Source: Dehalococcoidia bacterium
GTDB taxonomy: Bacteria; Chloroflexota; Dehalococcoidia; DSTF01; JACRBR01
Assembly: GCA_021462855.1 (NCBI GenBank)
Contig: JAJTXQ010000067.1
Span: forward strand, 66,860 to 130,859
Reading direction: 5' to 3'
DNA: 64,000 nt
Positions within the stretch are counted from its first letter, which is position 1; the number at the start of each line of letters is the position of its first letter. Shown here in pieces: positions 1 to 8,208 of this stretch. Made by a program: the position numbers and the translations under genes. Under the pieces are notes generated by a model. That model saw only the letters and a list, made by a program, of their open reading frames with translations, had not been told where the DNA came from and did no database searches.

Positions 1-457
1 CCTCGAGCAGGTGGGCGATGGTGCGGCCAATGCCGGCGCCGCGCAGCCGCTCATCGACGATGACGCTGCGGATCACGCCGCAATCGTCGTAGAGTTCGAG
101 GGCGCCGCAGGCGACGATCTCGCCATGGTGGTCGGCGACGACGAACCCCTCGAGGAATTCGCCGATGAACAGCGGCGGCAGCTCGCCCGACAGGATGAGC
201 GCGCCGAGCTGCGGCACGTCGGCGAGCGTCGCGCGCCGCAGCACGAGCGCGGATGCGTCGAGCGGCGCCGTGTTGCGCGGCGGCAGCGCCCCGATCAGCG
301 GGTTCGGGCGCTCGGCGCCGGCCGCCAGGTCTGCGTCGAACATCGCCAGGAGGGCGCGGATGCCGTCGCTCTCGTCGTATTGCCGCGTCATGCGGCCGAC
401 GGCGTCGGTTGCGCGCTCGCGCGTCCACCACGATCCCGCCACGACTTCGTTGCGCAT
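1..457 (-). CDS. GNAT-family N-acetyltransferase, C-terminus beyond window
   Basis: Reading leftward from an ATG preceded by GGAGGAG, the frame stays open to the window edge and gives 152 codons. The last visible residues contain the acetyl-CoA pyrophosphate loop RGAGIG after a V-D-E-R-L strand, the classic GNAT motif A, and the strands before it (EIVACGALELYDD, then VIRSVIVDERL) fit the fold. About 65 N-terminal residues precede the catalytic core, which is longer than a minimal GNAT. It probably acetylates a small metabolite amine in the cytoplasm; the ArgA-like layout is suggestive but the substrate cannot be read from sequence. The gene is divergent from the lipoprotein gene to its right. 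Confidence 0.8.
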   Translation of the reverse strand, partial: MRNEVVAGSWWTRERATDAVGRMTRQYDESDGIRALLAMFDADLAAGAERPNPLIGALPPRNTAPLDASALVLRRATLADVPQLGALILSGELPPLFIGEFLEGFVVADHHGEIVACGALELYDDCGVIRSVIVDERLRGAGIGRTIAHLLE

Positions 458-533
458 CGCGTACTCCTCCCGAACCGAGATGATAGCGACGGCGGGCACG
501 CGCCGCATCCGCGGAACGTGGCGAACTGTTGGC

Positions 534-539
534 TATAGT
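534..539 (+). promoter_or_regulatory. Candidate -10 element TATAGT
   Basis: TATAGT lies 30 nt before the lipoprotein ATG. No TTGACA-like box is present 16-19 nt upstream, so this belongs to the -10-only promoters that recur through the window. Confidence 0.4.
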
Positions 540-568
540 GATGCGGTTTGCGCCAGGAGGGATCGGGA

Positions 569-1369
569 ATGCGGAAGCTGGTGATTTCGGCCGTAGCGGT
601 TGTGGCCGCCGCCGCATCGTTTGCGTGCGGGGACGGCGGCAAGAAGGCGGGCGACGACGGGGACGGCCCCCCGCGCGCAACGATTGCGGCTGGCACGCGC
701 ACGCCATCGGGCGCCACGCCGCCGGGCGGCACGCCGCCCGCGCGCACGCCGGCGGGTGGCGGCGACACAGCAAACGGCGGTGGAGCGGACCGCGACCGCG
801 TGCGGCGCACGATCGAGAAGTTCATCGATTCGACGTTCACGGGCGAGTATCAGGCGACCGGTCCAGACGACGACGATGGGCTGAGCGGCGGCACGATCAC
901 GATCTACAAGGACGGCAAGACGAGCCTGCGTTTTGACATCCGCACGCAGCAGGACGGCGAAGACGTCGAGATGATCTTCATCACGGCGCCCGGCGTGACG
1001 GCGTTCTGCATGAGCGGCGGCGCGGCGCTGGGCATCCCCGTCGGCGACGGCACGTGCTTTGACGACGATCCGACGGGCGGCTTCGCGCTCGGCGACCTGA
1101 GCTCGGAACTCGAGGCGCTGGAGACGCAGGACTTCGACCTGCTCGAGGACAGCGAACGCGAGATCGCCGGCATCGGCGCCACATGCTTCCGCGCGAAAGA
1201 CGCGGATGGCGAGGAGAGCGACATCTGCCTGTCCGACAACGGAGAACTGCTCCAGGTGGGCGGCGGCAGCGACGGCACGCTGATGACGGCGACGAGCATC
1301 AGCAGCGGCGTGGATGCGGACGCCTTCACGCTGCCGTACGATCTGGGCGACCCGCTGGCGGGCGAGTAA
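569..1369 (+). CDS. Predicted lipoprotein of unknown function
   Basis: The 266-residue product begins MRKLVISAVAVV and has a lipobox-like S-F-A-C with the lipidated cysteine at residue 20. A roughly 50-residue Gly/Pro/Thr linker follows, then a globular domain rich in acidic residues and beta strands (for example GTITIYKDGKTSLRFDI). The ATG at 569 is preferred over a TTG at 548 because AGGAGG sits just before it and because the signal peptide then starts at residue 1. The domain recalls extracytoplasmic LolA/LppX-type half-barrels in strand pattern only; no family is claimed. It is likely anchored to the outer face of the cytoplasmic membrane. A strong hairpin terminates the unit. Confidence 0.75.
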   Translation: MRKLVISAVAVVAAAASFACGDGGKKAGDDGDGPPRATIAAGTRTPSGATPPGGTPPARTPAGGGDTANGGGADRDRVRRTIEKFIDSTFTGEYQATGPDDDDGLSGGTITIYKDGKTSLRFDIRTQQDGEDVEMIFITAPGVTAFCMSGGAALGIPVGDGTCFDDDPTGGFALGDLSSELEALETQDFDLLEDSEREIAGIGATCFRAKDADGEESDICLSDNGELLQVGGGSDGTLMTATSISSGVDADAFTLPYDLGDPLAGE

Positions 1370-1390
1370 CCGTATCACGTTCGACGACGA

Positions 1391-1416
1391 GGCCCGCGCG
1401 TCCGCGCGGGCCTTTG
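1391..1416. terminator. Intrinsic terminator, probably bidirectional
   Basis: A perfect 10-bp inverted repeat (GGCCCGCGCG, two-base centre) is followed by TTTG. It lies between two convergent genes. Confidence 0.75.
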
Positions 1417-1437
1417 TCGTCCAGTGCACGTGCGAGG

Positions 1438-2334
1438 TTACTCGCGGGCCGGATCCGTCTGCGGCTCACTGCCGTCGACGCCACCGCCAAGCGGCGGTTC
1501 CGAGCCGGGCGCCATGCAGCTCACGGCAGGGTCATCGGACGGGCACTCTGGCGCCGGCGCGTCCGGGCACACGATCGAGCCATCGCTCGAGACCGAGCAG
1601 TCCGGCGGCAGGCAACGCGCGCCGCCGGTGTCGTCGCACGGCTCGACGGGGATCGGCTCGCACGGCGCGGGCATCGGCAGGATCCGGTCTTCGACGCCGG
1701 GCTCCGGCAGCGGGTACCTCGGCATCACGCACGGGTCGACCGGCAGACACGGGACGGGCATGCCCGGCGCCGGGTCGACGGGCGTGACGTCGACGGGCGG
1801 CATTGGCGTGATCGCGATCGTCGTGCCGCCTTCTTCGGCGTAGCCCTCCTGCGCGATCGCCCTGCCCGAACCGTGGCCCGTTTCCAGGCATGGGTACGGC
1901 GTCCAACCGCACTCGGCTTCGGGCACACCGTCGGGGCAGACGGGCGGATTCATCAGCCACGGCTCGATGCAGGCCATGCCGGGCGGGCACGCTCCGCCGC
2001 CGGCGACCATGTCGCACGGGCCGTCGGCCGCGCACTTGGCGTCGTCGCCGGCGACCATGTCGCACGGGCCGTCGGCCGCGCACCTGGCGGCGTCGCCCGC
2101 CGGCTCGACGACCACGTCGACGCAGTCCGGCACGCCCTCGGCGCACATGGCGCTGACCGCGCTGCCGCCGCTTCCATCGGATTCGGGCCCCGCGTGCCGC
2201 TGGCCGTCGCGTGATACCACGTCATCTCGCGCAGGCGCGTCGCTTCCGCCGCGCATGGCGTAGGCGCCTGTCCCCGCGGCGATGGCCAGCACGAGCGCGC
2301 CAATCCCAATGCCCAGCTTCGTCCACTTCTTCAT
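1438..2334 (-). CDS. Cysteine- and proline-rich membrane-anchored exported protein
   Basis: The 298-residue product starts MKKWTKLGIGIGALVLAIA, one N-terminal membrane segment or uncleaved signal. A long low-complexity ectodomain follows, with about 25 cysteines among Pro, Asp and Gly. Near residues 80-112 there are two 16-residue tandem copies containing CAADGPCDMVAG. Paired cysteines such as CPPGMAC and CLPVDPC suggest a disulfide-stabilised extracellular chain. The start follows GGAGG. No enzymatic motif is visible; it may be a surface or envelope protein. It converges on the lipoprotein gene. Confidence 0.65.
   Translation of the reverse strand: MKKWTKLGIGIGALVLAIAAGTGAYAMRGGSDAPARDDVVSRDGQRHAGPESDGSGGSAVSAMCAEGVPDCVDVVVEPAGDAARCAADGPCDMVAGDDAKCAADGPCDMVAGGGACPPGMACIEPWLMNPPVCPDGVPEAECGWTPYPCLETGHGSGRAIAQEGYAEEGGTTIAITPMPPVDVTPVDPAPGMPVPCLPVDPCVMPRYPLPEPGVEDRILPMPAPCEPIPVEPCDDTGGARCLPPDCSVSSDGSIVCPDAPAPECPSDDPAVSCMAPGSEPPLGGGVDGSEPQTDPARE
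2000..2095 (-). repeat. Two tandem 48-nt repeats inside the Cys-rich gene
   Basis: Two consecutive 48-base copies differ at only two or three positions and encode two 16-residue units sharing CAADGPCDMVAG. The near identity at DNA level points to a recent in-frame duplication. Confidence 0.85.
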
Positions 2335-2417
2335 CTCTCGCCTCCTCGCAAGCTGTGTCGCCTCTCAGACGACGCGCCCGCGCCGAAAGTTCCCCTGCGC
2401 CGGCGGCCGATGCCCCG

Positions 2418-2423
2418 TATACT
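2418..2423 (+). promoter_or_regulatory. Candidate -10 element TATACT
   Basis: TATACT lies 57 nt upstream of the Rieske-like gene without a recognisable -35 box. Confidence 0.4.
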
Positions 2424-2479
2424 CGGCCCGTGCTTGACGCCCCGCCAGCCTGCTGCGCGCTTCCGCCGCGCCGCCGCCG

Positions 2480-3178
2480 ATGATCTCGAGCCGCGTTGCG
2501 GCCGCGCTTTCGCTTGTGCTGGCCGTGGCGGCGGTGGCGCTGGCGACGGTCGCGTTTACGGCGACGCTCCGGGATGACACGCCGGCCCCCGGGCGGCGCG
2601 TGCAGACGCGCTTCAGCCGGACGTACGAGGGCGAGCCGGCCGCCTTCCCGCTCGACGAGTTCTACCTGAGTATCGACGCCGGGACGGCGCGGGCGCTGTA
2701 CGTCTATCCGCCGGGATACTACGGGCACGCGCGCGGGTGCAAGGTGGTGTGGGTCGAGGGCGAGACCGTCGTCACGCCGGCGGGCATGCGCGGGCCGGGG
2801 ATGTTTGTCGACCCGTGCGGCGGGGCGCGCTTCGACCGGGAGGGGCGGCTCGTGGCGGGGCCCGCCGACCGGGGGCTGGACTGGTTCACGGTGCTGCCCG
2901 CCGTCGATGGCTACGTGGTGGACACGCATACGCTGTACTGCGGCGACGCGTTTGAACCGGAGGAGCCGCGCCCAACCGGCGCGCCCGTGCCGCCCGCGCC
3001 ACCAGCACCAACGGTTGCGGCATCGCCCGGAGCGCCGGCGGCCGGCGCCGCGACGGCGACGGTTGCGCTGCCGACGGCGACACCGACCGCGACCGCGGCG
3101 GGCACGCATACGCCGACGCGCACCGCGACGCCCGAAGGCGGCGCCAGGTGCGAACGGGCGTCGAACAGCGACGCTTAA
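2480..3178 (+). CDS. Rieske-like exported protein lacking the [2Fe-2S] ligands
   Basis: The 232-residue product has an N-terminal membrane segment (about residues 5-28) and then a domain with the skeleton of a Rieske protein: GCKVVWVEGE, later DPCGGARFDREGRLV, then GPADRGLDWF. Classical Rieske boxes read C-T-H-L-G-C and C-P-C-H-G-S. Here the two disulfide cysteines are kept (GC and PCGG), but the ligand Cys and His of box 2 are Asp and Gly, and box 1 lacks its Cys-x-His. No cluster should form. The last 80 residues are a Pro/Ala/Thr-rich tail. It probably has a structural or binding role at the outer membrane face. Its stop overlaps the stop of the convergent flavoprotein gene within TTAA. 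Confidence 0.65.
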   Translation: MISSRVAAALSLVLAVAAVALATVAFTATLRDDTPAPGRRVQTRFSRTYEGEPAAFPLDEFYLSIDAGTARALYVYPPGYYGHARGCKVVWVEGETVVTPAGMRGPGMFVDPCGGARFDREGRLVAGPADRGLDWFTVLPAVDGYVVDTHTLYCGDAFEPEEPRPTGAPVPPAPPAPTVAASPGAPAAGAATATVALPTATPTATAAGTHTPTRTATPEGGARCERASNSDA

Positions 3179-4374
3179 CCGCCGCGCGCGGTACGTCGCG
3201 CCAGGTCGCGTTGGTGGCGGCGGACCTCGTGGTCGCCCCACGCCTCGATCAGGCGTGCGATCGGCCCGAGCTTCTTCGGCAACTGCGGGTACGTGAGCTC
3301 GCCGCGGATGATCTCGGTCATGTAGCGCCAGAACGTCGAGTTGTACTTCAGCATCAGCACGGAGACTGACGGCAGGCGCTGGAAGATGGCCTGCAGCCGC
3401 TTCGACGCGATGATCTCGTCACGCATCTCGGCGTCGAGCGCGCGCTGGTAGCCCGACAGGTCGCGCGCCTCGCCCGCGAGGTAGCGCTGCGCTTCGGTCG
3501 CGGCGAGGCGTCCGCTCACGAACGCCGCCCAGATCCCCTCACCGGACAACGGGTCGACGAGCGCCGCGGCATCGCCGGCGAGCATCGCCGGGCCGCGCAC
3601 CACGGGCGCGTCGTCGCGCCGCAGCGGGAGCTGGTAGCCGCGATGCCCGCGGAGCCGCGATTCGTCGAGGCCGTAATACGCGCAGAGGCGCGACAGCTCA
3701 TGGCGCAGCGTCGGGCCGGTGTACTTCCAGCCGCCGACGCCGACGTTCAGGTGGTCGCCCTTCGGGAAGATCCACGCGTACCCGCCGGGGATGCCGGCGA
3801 GGTCAAGGCCGATCATGCGTGACCACGGTTCCATGTCACCGTTCAGCGCAGGGTAGTTCGCCTCGAACGCCACCGCCGTCTCGCCCGCGGCCTCGATGCC
3901 GAGTGCCCTGGCCGTGACGCCGTTGATGCCGTCGGCGCCGATGAGCACCGGCGCTTCGGCGGCGCCGCGGTCGGTACGCACGACCGCGCCGTCCGGTCCG
4001 ATGTCGACCGCGCGCACGGCGACGCCGTCGCGGAATTCGGCGCCCGCGCATGCCGCGTGCTCGACAAGGTACGCATCGAGCTTGCTGCGCTGTGTCATGC
4101 GGGCGAGCAGCCGCGGACTCGTGCGGTCGAAGCGGCGGCCGAGGCGCACGCTGACGCGCACGCCGTAGATCTCGCGCTCGGTCACGGGCGCCAGGTCGAG
4201 GTCGTTGGCCTCGTCGGCGCGGAAGGTGACGCCGCCGCCACAGGGCTTGTCGCGCGGGAATGTCGCGCGGTCGAGCAGGAGCACGCGCGCGCCAGCCCGC
4301 GCGAGGATTCGCGCGGCGGTGCTGCCCGCCGGCCCGGCGCCTGCGACGATGACGTCGTATCGGTTCGTGGACAT
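3175..4374 (-). CDS. Geranylgeranyl-reductase-family FAD oxidoreductase
   Basis: The 399-residue protein opens with a dinucleotide-binding fold (VIVAGAGPAGSTAARILA, acidic residue at the end of strand 2 in LLLDR). It then shows the RDKPCGGG signature of the geranylgeranyl reductase (GGR/ChlP-like) branch of the p-hydroxybenzoate hydroxylase superfamily. The second FAD motif GDAAALVDPLSGEGI lies near residue 285. Family members reduce isoprenoid double bonds in lipids, quinone tails or chlorophyll side chains; here menaquinone or membrane isoprenoids are likely, but this is inference. The start MSTNRYD was chosen because the Rossmann strand follows directly; a GTG two codons earlier is possible. 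It follows the PH-domain gene on the same strand. Confidence 0.85.
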   Translation of the reverse strand: MSTNRYDVIVAGAGPAGSTAARILARAGARVLLLDRATFPRDKPCGGGVTFRADEANDLDLAPVTEREIYGVRVSVRLGRRFDRTSPRLLARMTQRSKLDAYLVEHAACAGAEFRDGVAVRAVDIGPDGAVVRTDRGAAEAPVLIGADGINGVTARALGIEAAGETAVAFEANYPALNGDMEPWSRMIGLDLAGIPGGYAWIFPKGDHLNVGVGGWKYTGPTLRHELSRLCAYYGLDESRLRGHRGYQLPLRRDDAPVVRGPAMLAGDAAALVDPLSGEGIWAAFVSGRLAATEAQRYLAGEARDLSGYQRALDAEMRDEIIASKRLQAIFQRLPSVSVLMLKYNSTFWRYMTEIIRGELTYPQLPKKLGPIARLIEAWGDHEVRRHQRDLARRTARGG

Positions 4375-4418
4375 CTGCACGGTCAGTGTACGGCGCGCGC
4401 GGGCGGCGCGCCCGCTGG

Positions 4419-5312
4419 CTAATTCAGCGCGATGATTGCCGCCGCGAGCAGGATGCCCTGCGCGCCGATGGCCGCGACGAGCAGCACGTAGCCGACCATC
4501 CGCTCCCACGAGTGAGCGATGAACCCGAGCCCGAGGTTGAGTAGCAGGAGCCCGATGCCGGTCTGCGGCAGCTTCAGCAGCTCGTCCTTTGAGCCGACGC
4601 GCGTGACGCCGTCGAGCTGCGGGAACGAGAGGGCGATGCTCTGCGGCAGTCCGGGGTACTGCTGGAACACGTACGCGAACATAGCGAAGAACGTGGCGAA
4701 GGCGGCGAACGCCAGCGCCTGGGCCGTGTAGTCCGCCCAGAACGGCTGCGCCGCAAGGTACAGGCGGTCGGGCGTCTGCGCGGCGGCGATCAGCGAGCCC
4801 ATGCGCTGCTGGCCCTGGAGGGCCTCGGCGAACGCCACCTCGTCCTCGACGCTGAGCGCGTAGGACTGCGCCGGCGTGACGACATACAACAGGTCGGCGG
4901 GCGCGCGGTGCGTCGAGTAAAACAGCGTGTCGCCAATGCTGCCCTGGATCGTCGCGCGGCCGACGTGGTGGCCCAGCCAGCTGACGCCGGCGACGTGCGG
5001 GTTCGGCAGTTCGCGCCCGGGCACGAGCCGCTCGATCTGCGTGATCGGTACCGTCTGGCGGATGTCGCCCCAGACGATCGTCAGTGCGTTGCGGTCGAGC
5101 ACATAGCGCAACGTGCCGAGGCTGTACGTCCAGTAGCAAAACAGCAGGCCGAGCAGCAGGAACATCGACGCGACGAGGTAGAACGGGATCACCTTGAGGT
5201 CGATGTCCTGGCTCAGGCCGCGCAACGTGAGCGCGACGGCGATGCCCAGGCACCAGGCGGCAAGCGCGCCGCCGACGAGCGTACCGATCGCGCGGGGGGG
5301 ACGGAATTCCAT
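4419..5312 (-). CDS. PH-domain-like integral membrane protein
   Basis: This 297-residue protein has two N-terminal membrane helices (about residues 10-30 and 43-65). A beta-rich segment resembling bacterial PH domains follows (RYVLDRNALTIVWGDIRQTV, then IERLVPG), with at least three more helices in the C-terminal half. Bacterial PH domains of this type are membrane-associated and of uncertain function. The ATG overlaps the TGA of ilvE by one base (TGATG), so translation is probably coupled to ilvE, and the flavoprotein gene follows 44 nt downstream. A longer start inside ilvE is less likely. Confidence 0.7.
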   Translation of the reverse strand: MEFRPPRAIGTLVGGALAAWCLGIAVALTLRGLSQDIDLKVIPFYLVASMFLLLGLLFCYWTYSLGTLRYVLDRNALTIVWGDIRQTVPITQIERLVPGRELPNPHVAGVSWLGHHVGRATIQGSIGDTLFYSTHRAPADLLYVVTPAQSYALSVEDEVAFAEALQGQQRMGSLIAAAQTPDRLYLAAQPFWADYTAQALAFAAFATFFAMFAYVFQQYPGLPQSIALSFPQLDGVTRVGSKDELLKLPQTGIGLLLLNLGLGFIAHSWERMVGYVLLVAAIGAQGILLAAAIIALN

Positions 5313-6262
5313 CAGGCCTTGGCCGCCGCCGGCGACTCGACCGCGGGCTGTACTGGCGTCACCCACTGCGCGTACTTCGCGTTGCGCCCGCGGATGCAGT
5401 CGAAGAACAGCTTCTGCAGCTGCGCGGTGATCGGGCCGACGCCGCCGCCGCCGATCGCCCGGCGGTCGAGCTCAACGACCGGCGAGACGTGCGCCGCCGT
5501 ACCGGTGAGAAACACCTCGTCGGCGATGTACAGCTCCGTGCGGTCGATGGTCCGCTCGATGATCTCGAGGCCGAGCTCGTCGCGCGCGAGCTGCAGGACC
5601 GACGCGAGCGTGATGCCTTCGAGCACGTTGTCGCTGCGCGCGGGCGTGATGATCCTTCCGTGCCGGATCATCACCAGGTTCTCGCCCGAGCCTTCCGAGA
5701 CGTGGCCGTCATCGTTGAGCATGATCGCCTCGTCGAAGCCGTTCTGCAGCGCCTCGGTCTTGGCGAGCGCGGAGTTGACGTACAGCCCGTTGACCTTCGC
5801 GCGTGCCGGGATCGAAGTATCCTGCACGCGCCGCCACGTCGACGTCTGGCAGCGGATGCCGGCATCGAGGTCAAGGTAGTTCCCGAACGGCAGCACGAAC
5901 AGCAGGAAATCATCGTCCACGTCGTGCATCTTCGGGCCGATGACCTCGCCGCTCTTGTAGGCGATGGGACGCAGGTAGACGTCTTCGCGGAAGCCGCACT
6001 TCTCGACGACGCGCGTCGTGATGTCGGTGAGCTCGCGCGCGGATTGCGGCAGCCCGATGTGCATGATGTGCGCGGACTGGCGCAGGCGCTCGTAGTGCTC
6101 CTCGGCGCGGAAGATGAGCACTTCGCCGCGCTCGTCGCTCCAGTTGCCGCGGATGCCCTCGAACACGGCCGTCCCGTACAGGAACGCGTGCGTCATTACC
6201 GGGATCCGGGCCTCCTCCAGCGGCACGATGCGCTTCTGGAACCAGGCGTAGGATGTCGGCAT
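5312..6262 (-). CDS. ilvE: Branched-chain amino acid aminotransferase
   Basis: This 316-residue class IV PLP aminotransferase interconverts Leu, Ile and Val with their 2-oxo acids in the cytoplasm. The expected landmarks are present: THAFLYGTAVFEGIRG near the N-terminus, the PLP lysine in ARAKVNGLYVNSALAK around residue 160, and the phosphate-binding stretch GSGENLVMI with a conserved Glu before it. Length matches the family. MPTSYAWFQ was chosen as start because upstream codons fall in the divergent promoter region. It heads a leftward unit with the PH-domain and flavoprotein genes. Confidence 0.95.
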   Translation of the reverse strand: MPTSYAWFQKRIVPLEEARIPVMTHAFLYGTAVFEGIRGNWSDERGEVLIFRAEEHYERLRQSAHIMHIGLPQSARELTDITTRVVEKCGFREDVYLRPIAYKSGEVIGPKMHDVDDDFLLFVLPFGNYLDLDAGIRCQTSTWRRVQDTSIPARAKVNGLYVNSALAKTEALQNGFDEAIMLNDDGHVSEGSGENLVMIRHGRIITPARSDNVLEGITLASVLQLARDELGLEIIERTIDRTELYIADEVFLTGTAAHVSPVVELDRRAIGGGGVGPITAQLQKLFFDCIRGRNAKYAQWVTPVQPAVESPAAAKA

Positions 6263-6371
6263 GGCTTCGCGTCCTTTCTGTTCGGGGTTGTGGCGATTAT
6301 AGGCGTCGGGCGCGGAGAGCGACAAGAAACGGCCGCGCCGCATTGCGATTGACCCATGCGGTCGGACGGGC

Positions 6372-6377
6372 TATCGT
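6372..6377 (+). promoter_or_regulatory. Candidate -10 element TATCGT for the MBL gene
   Basis: TATCGT lies 10 nt before the first in-frame ATG (6388) and 31 nt before the SD-preceded ATG used here. No -35 box is evident. Confidence 0.3.
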
Positions 6378-6408
6378 CGCGCCGTTCATGCGAGCGATGG
6401 AGGGGCGC

Positions 6409-7236
6409 ATGGGTTCGACACTCACCGTCGGCAACGTTGAGATCATGGCGCTGGTGGACGCGACGGCGAGCGCGCCGTGCTCGTTGATGTTCCCCACGCT
6501 CAGCGACGAGCAGTGGGCGCCATACGAAGCGCAGCTCGACGCGCATCGCAACATTCCGCTGACGATCCCCTCGTTCGTGCTGCGGTCGGGAGGGAAGACG
6601 ATCGTCGTCGATACTGGGGTTGGGGCGAAGAACCGGCCGATCTTCCCGAACGGGCGGCTGCCCGACGCGCTCGCGGATGCGGGCATCCGCCTGGAAGACG
6701 TGGACATCGTGCTGGCGACGCACATCCACATCGATCACGTCGGCTGGCACACGACGCTCCGCGGCGAGACGTATGCGCCGACGTTCCCGAACGCCACGCA
6801 CGTGTTCAACCGCGACGAGTACGACTTCTTCACGTCTCCGGCGCAGGTGCCCGTGTGGGAGCACGTGCGCGACTGCGTGTTGCCGCTCGACGGCGCGGCC
6901 GACATCGCGCTGGTCGACGGTGAGCACCGCCTGACCGACGAGATCATGCTGCTGCCGACGCCCGGGCACACGCCGGCGCACGTGTCGGTCGCCATCATGT
7001 CGCAAGGCGAGGCGGCGGTGATCATTGGCGATGTGTGCCACCACCCGGCGCAGATGATCGAATGCGGCTGGTCGCCCGTGTTCGACATGAACCCGGCGCT
7101 CGCCGCCGAGTCGCGCGAGAAGCTGATGCAGCGCATCGAGGACGATCGGATGATCGCGGTCGGCGGCCACTTCGCGCACCCGGGCTTTGGCCGGCTGGTG
7201 CGCGTGGATGGCCGCCGCACGTGGCAGGCGCTGTAG
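6409..7236 (+). CDS. Metallo-beta-lactamase-fold hydrolase (lactonase-like)
   Basis: The 275-residue protein carries the dinuclear zinc motif THIHIDHVGW (HxHxDH) near residue 105, a downstream metal ligand in PTPGHTPAH, and Asp in IIGDVCHHP, followed by a late His (GGHFAHPGFG). The arrangement and length resemble AHL-lactonase or glyoxalase-II-like MBL enzymes acting on small esters, lactones or thioesters; the substrate is not evident. The start at 6409 follows GGAGGGG with good spacing; an ATG at 6388 would add seven residues. It is divergent from ilvE and ends at a strong hairpin. Confidence 0.85.
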   Translation: MGSTLTVGNVEIMALVDATASAPCSLMFPTLSDEQWAPYEAQLDAHRNIPLTIPSFVLRSGGKTIVVDTGVGAKNRPIFPNGRLPDALADAGIRLEDVDIVLATHIHIDHVGWHTTLRGETYAPTFPNATHVFNRDEYDFFTSPAQVPVWEHVRDCVLPLDGAADIALVDGEHRLTDEIMLLPTPGHTPAHVSVAIMSQGEAAVIIGDVCHHPAQMIECGWSPVFDMNPALAAESREKLMQRIEDDRMIAVGGHFAHPGFGRLVRVDGRRTWQAL

Positions 7237-7256
7237 CGCGCGCGCTGGCGCAACGG

Positions 7257-7288
7257 GAACGGCGGCGCCGATGGCGCCGCCGTTCTGT
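7257..7288. terminator. Bidirectional terminator hairpin
   Basis: A perfect 13-bp stem (GAACGGCGGCGCC and its complement) with a three-base loop GAT separates the convergent MBL and sdhE genes. Confidence 0.75.
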
Positions 7289-7308
7289 CGTTCCAGCGCG
7301 TGAGCGGG

Positions 7309-8208
7309 TCAGACTGCCGCGCCCTGCGGCAGTTTGTCGAGCAGCTTCTTCGTCGACACGACGTGGTGGTCGAGCCGCATCTCCTTCGGCTCGAGTCCGA
7401 GCGCGAGGCCGATGAGCTGCGGCAGGTGCAGGATCGGCATCTCGATGTCGTACTTCGTGACGGCCTTCGCCGCCGGCTGCTGCGCATCGAGGTTCAGGTG
7501 GCAGAGCGGGCAAGGCGAGACGAGCGCGTCGGCGCCCAGGTCTTGCGCCTCGTGGATGTGGTTGCCGGTCTGTTGCAGCGAGTTCTCGCGGTTGACCGTC
7601 AGGATCGGAAAGCCGCAGCACTTCTTCTGGCCGCTGTAGGTCACCGGCGTCGCTCCGATCGCCTCGATGATCATCTCGATGTACTTGTCGCGGGCGGGGT
7701 GCTCGGACTTGCCGAGGATCTCGCTCGGGCGAAGGATGTAGCAGCCGTAGAACGGTCCGAAGCGCATCCCCGTGAGCGGACGCTTCACCGCGGCCTTGAG
7801 CTTGTCGAGCCCGAAGTCCTCGACGAGCACCCAGAGGAAGTTCTTCACGACGAGTCCGGGGGTGTAGCGCAGTCCCTCATCGGCGAGGACGCCGTTGACC
7901 TTCTCGAGGTATTCGGGGTTCTTTGCGAGCTTGTCCTGCACCATGCTCTCGATACCCTGGCACGTCGAGCAGATGTTCATCAGCGGCAATCCGAGCTGCT
8001 GCGCCATCGCGAACGTGCGCGCGTTCAGCGCGTCGGCGAGCTCGGGGTTCTGTTCCTGCACCACGCCGGCGCCGGTGCACGCCGCCTGGTCAAGTTCCAC
8101 CAGTTCGATGCCGAGCACCTGCGCCACGCGGTTGGTCGAGACGTAGAGCTCTGGTGCGACGCCCTTGGAGACGCAGCCAGGCCAAAACGCATACTTCAAC
8201 GCACTCAT
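7309..8208 (-). CDS. sdhE: Succinate dehydrogenase/fumarate reductase subunit E (HdrB-like CCG protein)
   Basis: The 299-residue subunit belongs to the CCG-domain family of heterodisulfide reductase HdrB and the type-E SdhE/FrdE anchors. Cysteine motifs are visible: WPGC, AACTGAG and CSTCQG in the first domain, and YGC, KKCCGFPI and SPCPLC in the second. The first-domain CCG reads ACTG, a common degeneration, so one [4Fe-4S]-type site may be altered. In these complexes the subunit passes electrons between SdhB and the quinone in place of the haem-bearing SdhC/D pair. Its ATG overlaps the sdhB stop by four bases. No transmembrane helix is present, so membrane contact must be peripheral. Confidence 0.88.
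   Translation of the reverse strand: MSALKYAFWPGCVSKGVAPELYVSTNRVAQVLGIELVELDQAACTGAGVVQEQNPELADALNARTFAMAQQLGLPLMNICSTCQGIESMVQDKLAKNPEYLEKVNGVLADEGLRYTPGLVVKNFLWVLVEDFGLDKLKAAVKRPLTGMRFGPFYGCYILRPSEILGKSEHPARDKYIEMIIEAIGATPVTYSGQKKCCGFPILTVNRENSLQQTGNHIHEAQDLGADALVSPCPLCHLNLDAQQPAAKAVTKYDIEMPILHLPQLIGLALGLEPKEMRLDHHVVSTKKLLDKLPQGAAV

Noticed and set aside
3175-5253. One 692-residue protein across the flavoprotein and PH-domain genes
   Set aside because: Its first 290 residues are the out-of-frame reading of the PH-domain gene; the real flavoprotein starts at 4374 with its Rossmann strand.
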